Shown: positions 6,189-8,951 of the stretch, piece after piece
Position numbering within the stretch: the stretch's first letter is position 1
Layout of the letters: each line of letters starts with the position of its first letter
Origin: Galactobacter sp.
GTDB taxonomy: Bacteria > Actinomycetota > Actinomycetes > Actinomycetales > Micrococcaceae
Assembly: GCA_022712075.1 (NCBI GenBank)
Contig: JALAHE010000175.1
Span: 1 to 8,951, forward strand
Direction of reading: 5' to 3'
Length of the DNA stretch: 8,951 nucleotides
Translations under genes and position numbers: made by a program
Notes under the pieces: model-generated
Database searches by the model: none
What the model was told of the DNA's origin: nothing
The model's input: the letters and a program-made list of their open reading frames with translations, nothing else

Positions 6189-7616
6189 CTAGGCCTCCGC
6201 GTTGACCCGGCTCCGCGCGCCCGGTCGGCGCCCGATCGCCAGGGACAGCACCACGGCCACGACGCACAGCGCCGCGCCGCCCCACCATGCGTAGGTGTAC
6301 TCGCCGAAGAGCTCGCGCACGCCGCCCGCGGCAGCGGCGGCGATCGCCGCGCCCACCTGGTGAGCCGCAAACACCCAGCCGAACACCACGGTCGAGTCCT
6401 CGCCGAAGTACTGGCGGCACAGGGCGGCGGTGGGCGGCACGGTCGCGACCCAGTCGAGGCCGTAGACCACCACGAACAGCACCATCGAGGGGTGCACAGC
6501 GTCGGAGAGCAGGAACGGGAGCAGCACGAGCGAGACGCCACGGAAGCCGTAGTAGAGGCCCAGCAGGATCCGCGGATCGAACCGGTCGGTCAGCCAGCCC
6601 GAGGCCATGGTCCCGGCGACGTCGAGCACGCCCACGGCGGCCAGGAGCGTCGCGGCGGTCGCGGCCGGCATGCCGTGATCGTGCGTGGAGGGGATGAAGT
6701 GCACACCCACGAGGCCGTTGGTCGTGGCCCCGCAGATCGCAAAGGCTCCTGCGAGCGCCCAGAACACGCGGGTCTTGGCCGCGCGCCTCAGGACGTCCAG
6801 AGCGTGGCGCATCGCCTCGCGCCCGGCCGCCGCCCCGCGCCCCGGCGCTGGGCCCTCCTCGCCGGCCCAGCCGTCGTCTGGCCCGCCCGGCGCCTCCCCG
6901 CGGGAGGCCAGGGGCTCGCCAACGGAAGCGCCCGACGTCGTGCGCTCGCCTTCCGGCCCGGCCTCGCCGGGGGTGCCGTGCCCGGCGCCGGGGGCGCGCC
7001 GCCCGTACGGCAGGACGCCGAGGTCCGAGGGGCGCTCTCGCAGCAGGAGTAGCACGGGGATCAGCGCGATCAGCGCGGCTGCGGCGATGAGCAGGGAGGC
7101 CGAGCGCCAACCCACGGAGTCGGCGAGGGAGGCGACGGGCGGCAGCAGCACCAGCTGCCCCGCCGCCTGCCCGGCGGTAAGCACGCCCATGACGAGCCCG
7201 CGGCTGCGGACAAACCAGCGGCTGGCGACGGTGTCGGCCAGGACGAGGGCCATGGCGCCCGTGCCGCCGCCGATCAGCACGCCCCAGAAGACGAAGAGCT
7301 GCCACGAGGCGTTCATGAGGGTGGAGCCGGCGGCACCGAGGGCCACGAGCGCGAGCGCCGCGGTCACCACGCGGCGCACACCGAAGCGCTGCATGAGCGC
7401 CGCGGCAAAGGGTGCCACGAGCCCGTAGAGCAGCAGGTTCACGCTCACGGCAAGGGACATGACCCACATCGACCAGCCGAACTCGTGGTGCAGCGGGATC
7501 ATGAGCGCTCCGGGGGCGGCGCGGAAGCCGGCGGCGCCGAAGAGCGCGAGGAAGGTGGCGAGGGCCACCCACCAAGCGGGGTGGATGCGGCGGGCGGGGT
7601 GCTGGCTCGTCGACAT
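6189..7616 (-). CDS. MFS transporter (oxalate/formate- or monocarboxylate-antiporter-like)
   Basis: This 475-residue major facilitator protein has about twelve membrane helices in two blocks, 13-193 and 283-461. FGWSMWVMSLAVSVNLLLYG (46-65) and the AALMQRFGVRR loop (72-82, the family's helix 2-3 motif with Gln in place of Asp) resemble the OFA/MCT-like branch. The second-half copy is ASGWLTDRFDPR (338-349). The loop between helices 6 and 7 is unusually long: about 80 residues (194-273), rich in Gly, Pro, Glu and Ala, and probably disordered. The ATG at 7616 was chosen because AAGAAAG lies six bases upstream and the protein then starts as MSTSQ. A GTG at 7667 would add 17 residues with no ribosome site. 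The gene is divergent from the HxlR gene, 69 bases apart, which suggests HxlR control. The substrate is unknown. Confidence 0.9.
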   Translation of the reverse strand: MSTSQHPARRIHPAWWVALATFLALFGAAGFRAAPGALMIPLHHEFGWSMWVMSLAVSVNLLLYGLVAPFAAALMQRFGVRRVVTAALALVALGAAGSTLMNASWQLFVFWGVLIGGGTGAMALVLADTVASRWFVRSRGLVMGVLTAGQAAGQLVLLPPVASLADSVGWRSASLLIAAAALIALIPVLLLLRERPSDLGVLPYGRRAPGAGHGTPGEAGPEGERTTSGASVGEPLASRGEAPGGPDDGWAGEEGPAPGRGAAAGREAMRHALDVLRRAAKTRVFWALAGAFAICGATTNGLVGVHFIPSTHDHGMPAATAATLLAAVGVLDVAGTMASGWLTDRFDPRILLGLYYGFRGVSLVLLPFLLSDAVHPSMVLFVVVYGLDWVATVPPTAALCRQYFGEDSTVVFGWVFAAHQVGAAIAAAAAGGVRELFGEYTYAWWGGAALCVVAVVLSLAIGRRPGARSRVNAEA

Positions 7617-7617
7617 G

Positions 7618-7640
7618 ATGACTTTCTTGAACGAAGTTAT
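7618..7640. promoter_or_regulatory. Imperfect palindrome, candidate HxlR operator
   Basis: A 23-bp dyad centred on 7629 reads AT.ACTT..TT.AA..AAGT.AT, with 8 of 11 pairs matching. It covers the ribosome site and overlaps the candidate -10 of the MFS gene in the short divergent gap. HxlR-family dimers typically bind dyads of about this size near their own gene. It is also the most AT-rich patch of this gap, so chance symmetry is possible. Confidence 0.5.
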
Positions 7641-7641
7641 A
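7636..7641 (-). promoter_or_regulatory. Candidate -10 hexamer of the MFS gene
   Basis: On the minus strand TATAAC stands 20 bases upstream of the ATG. A 17-base spacer leads to CTTCGG, a poor -35 match. The transcript would have a leader of only about 12 bases, just covering AAGAAAG. It overlaps the proposed HxlR site. Confidence 0.4.
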
Positions 7642-7673
7642 TGCTGAAGGGAGCGTAACCGAAGCACCCACCC

Positions 7674-7680
7674 GGGAGGA
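7674..7680 (+). promoter_or_regulatory. Ribosome binding site fixing the GTG start of the HxlR gene
   Basis: GGGAGGA lies five bases before the GTG at 7686, a near-ideal match to the 16S anti-Shine-Dalgarno. It fixes the start so that the conserved N-terminal Cys falls at residue 12. Confidence 0.75.
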
Positions 7681-7685
7681 AGCCA

Positions 7686-8201
7686 GTGCCGCTGCGTTCA
7701 GATTGGTCGGAGAACGAGTGCCCCATCCGGCGCTCCCTCGACGTGCTCGGCGACCCTTGGGTGCTCGTCATCGTGCGTGATGTGTTGCAGGGCCGCGGGC
7801 GCTTCGAGCAGCTGCGCAACGGCCTGGGAATCTCCGAGGCGGTGCTCTCGCGGCGCCTGCGCTCCATGGAGGAGGCGGGGCTCCTCACGCGCGTCGACTA
7901 CCGCGACGGCGGCGGGCGCCTGCGCCGCGGCTACGCGGCCACCGAGGCCGCCGCCGAGCTCCTCCCAGTGCTCCAGCAGCTCGCCGTGTGGAGCGAGCGG
8001 CACCTCCCCTTCCCCGAGGGCGGCGGGCACATGGGCCTGCTGCACAACGCGTGCGGGCACGAGAGCACGCGCGGCGAGGTCTGCAGCGCGTGCGGCGAGG
8101 AGCTGCGCGCCGAGGACATGACCTGGGTCAAGACGTGGAAGGACGTCTCGACGCCGCTCGTGGGCCCAGGGGTGCTCGGCGGGCTGGGGGTGTCAGCGTG
8201 A
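7686..8201 (+). CDS. HxlR family winged helix-turn-helix regulator with C-terminal Cys-rich motif
   Basis: This 171-residue transcriptional regulator has a winged helix spanning about 12-108. CPIRRSLDVLGDPWVLVIVRD (12-32) is the family signature, including the N-terminal Cys12 that serves as the redox or electrophile sensor in some HxlR members. ISEAVLSRRLRSMEEAGLL (49-67) is the recognition region, and RGYAATEAAAELLPVL (81-96) is the wing and C-terminal helix. Past the usual end near residue 110 there is a 60-residue extension with Cys123, His125, Cys133 and Cys136 (CGH then CSACG), which looks like a small zinc knuckle. Family members are usually about 110 to 160 residues. The gene is divergent from the MFS transporter and overlaps the next gene by four bases (GTGA), so those two are translationally coupled. 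It probably represses the MFS gene; the inducer is not known. Confidence 0.92.
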   Translation: MPLRSDWSENECPIRRSLDVLGDPWVLVIVRDVLQGRGRFEQLRNGLGISEAVLSRRLRSMEEAGLLTRVDYRDGGGRLRRGYAATEAAAELLPVLQQLAVWSERHLPFPEGGGHMGLLHNACGHESTRGEVCSACGEELRAEDMTWVKTWKDVSTPLVGPGVLGGLGVSA

Positions 8202-8951
8202 GCCGGGTGCTGCTCGTGGGCTGCGGTGCGCTCGGCACGGCCCTCGGAGCGCAGCTGCTGGAGCGCGGGGACGAGGTCGTCGCGGTGCGCCGGGATCCGT
8301 CCGGGGTGCCGGCCGGCTTCACGCGGGTCGCCGCGGACCTGGCCGCGGGGCCGCCGGCTGGCGGCCTGCCCCAGGCGGACGCAGCGGTCATCTCCCTGCC
8401 GCCCATCACCCTGCCGGACGGCGGCAACGGCGCCGCCGCGGCGCTGCGCCACCTGCGCGCCGCTCTGCCCTCGGTGCCGGAGCGCACCATCCTCGTCTCC
8501 TCCACGCGCGTGTTCGACGGCGCTCCCGCCGGGGCGTTGCTCACCGAGGCTGACGCGCCGGTGCCCGGAACCGAGCGAGCCGGCGCCCTCGTGGAAACCG
8601 AGGAGGTGGCTCGCGAGCTCTTCGGCGCGCTCGTGCTGCGCCCCGCCGGGATCTACGGGCCGGGGCGGGACTTCTTGGTCCGCACCGTGCGCGACGGCCG
8701 CCCGGCCAACCATGCGCGCCTGACCAACCGCATCCACGAGGCCGACCTCGTGCGCACGCTCCGCGCCCTGCTGGACGCGAGCCACCCGCCCGCCGTGCTC
8801 CACGCCGTGGACCAGGCGCCCGCGCCGCTCGGCGAGGTGCTCGGCTTCCTCGCCGGCCGGCTCGGCGTGCCCGTGCCGGCGGACGCCGGCGGCGGCCCGG
8901 ACGGCCGGGTGTTCGACGGCGCGGCGCTGCTAGCTTTGCTTGGATCCCTCG
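8198..8951 (+). CDS. NAD(P)-binding Rossmann protein, YeeZ-like atypical SDR (3' partial)
   Basis: The frame stays open to the right edge and gives 251 residues of an SDR-type protein, usually about 270 to 300 long, so only the end is missing. SRVLLVGCGALGTALGAQLLERGDEVVAVRRDP (2-34) is a clear Rossmann strand-glycine loop-helix, here VGCGALGTALG, and the Arg-Arg after strand 2 hints at NADP(H). ILVSSTRVFDG (98-108), LRPAGIYGPGRD (147-158) and LTNRIHEADLVRTL (175-188) are extended-SDR landmarks as seen in the YeeZ branch. The catalytic YxxxK is not present: the expected place reads GTERAGALVE (124-133). The gene starts at GTG 8198, inside the last codons of the HxlR gene, with GGGGGT about six bases upstream. 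It may act on the molecule sensed by HxlR or carried by the MFS protein; this is inference only. Confidence 0.85.
   Translation, partial: MSRVLLVGCGALGTALGAQLLERGDEVVAVRRDPSGVPAGFTRVAADLAAGPPAGGLPQADAAVISLPPITLPDGGNGAAAALRHLRAALPSVPERTILVSSTRVFDGAPAGALLTEADAPVPGTERAGALVETEEVARELFGALVLRPAGIYGPGRDFLVRTVRDGRPANHARLTNRIHEADLVRTLRALLDASHPPAVLHAVDQAPAPLGEVLGFLAGRLGVPVPADAGGGPDGRVFDGAALLALLGSL

Noticed and set aside
7617..7667. Upstream GTG start for the MFS transporter
   Set aside because: It would extend across the divergent promoter region, has no ribosome site, and adds 17 residues not typical of the family.
6166..7671. Second long minus-strand frame over the MFS gene (501 codons)
   Set aside because: The translation is Arg/Ala/Pro-rich without helices or motifs. 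The frame ending at 6189 gives the MFS protein.
8226..8723. Plus-strand open frame at the right end (165 codons)
   Set aside because: It is a Ser/Arg/Pro-rich shadow. The frame from 8198 gives a clear Rossmann motif and stays open to the edge.

Overview
The window is very GC-rich (about 70% by eye), with GTG and TTG starts, strong purine-rich ribosome sites and almost no long AT stretches. This points to an actinobacterium, probably Micrococcales (Micrococcaceae-like), though no single gene fixes the genus. It looks like ordinary chromosome rich in transporters and regulators. No transposase, integrase, CRISPR array, tRNA or rRNA was seen.

Layout from left to right. (1) A MATE-family efflux pump, cut by the left edge. 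(2) A class I glutamine-amidotransferase-like gamma-glutamyl hydrolase (PuuD type). (3) A small VOC/glyoxalase-fold gene lying between two 62-nt hairpin elements. The elements align without gaps and keep their pairing through compensatory changes. (4) On the minus strand, a 789-residue membrane protein made of two tandem copies of a DUF3533/YhgE-like permease unit, with a strong intrinsic terminator. (5) A divergent TetR-family regulator. The shared intergenic region holds a perfect 24-bp palindrome, a very likely operator. (6) Convergent with tetR, a minus-strand MFS transporter. (7) Divergent from it, an HxlR-family regulator with a C-terminal cysteine motif, whose stop codon overlaps the start of (8) a YeeZ-like NAD(P)-binding Rossmann protein that runs off the right edge.

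Two regulator/transporter pairs stand out. TetR with the duplicated permease looks like an inducible efflux or envelope-export unit under autoregulation. HxlR with the MFS carrier looks like a second sensor/transporter pair: an imperfect palindrome overlaps the MFS -10 and ribosome site, and the Rossmann protein is translationally coupled to HxlR. Substrates cannot be read from the sequence. The observations most worth a second look are the covarying hairpin pair around the VOC gene and the internal duplication of the permease.
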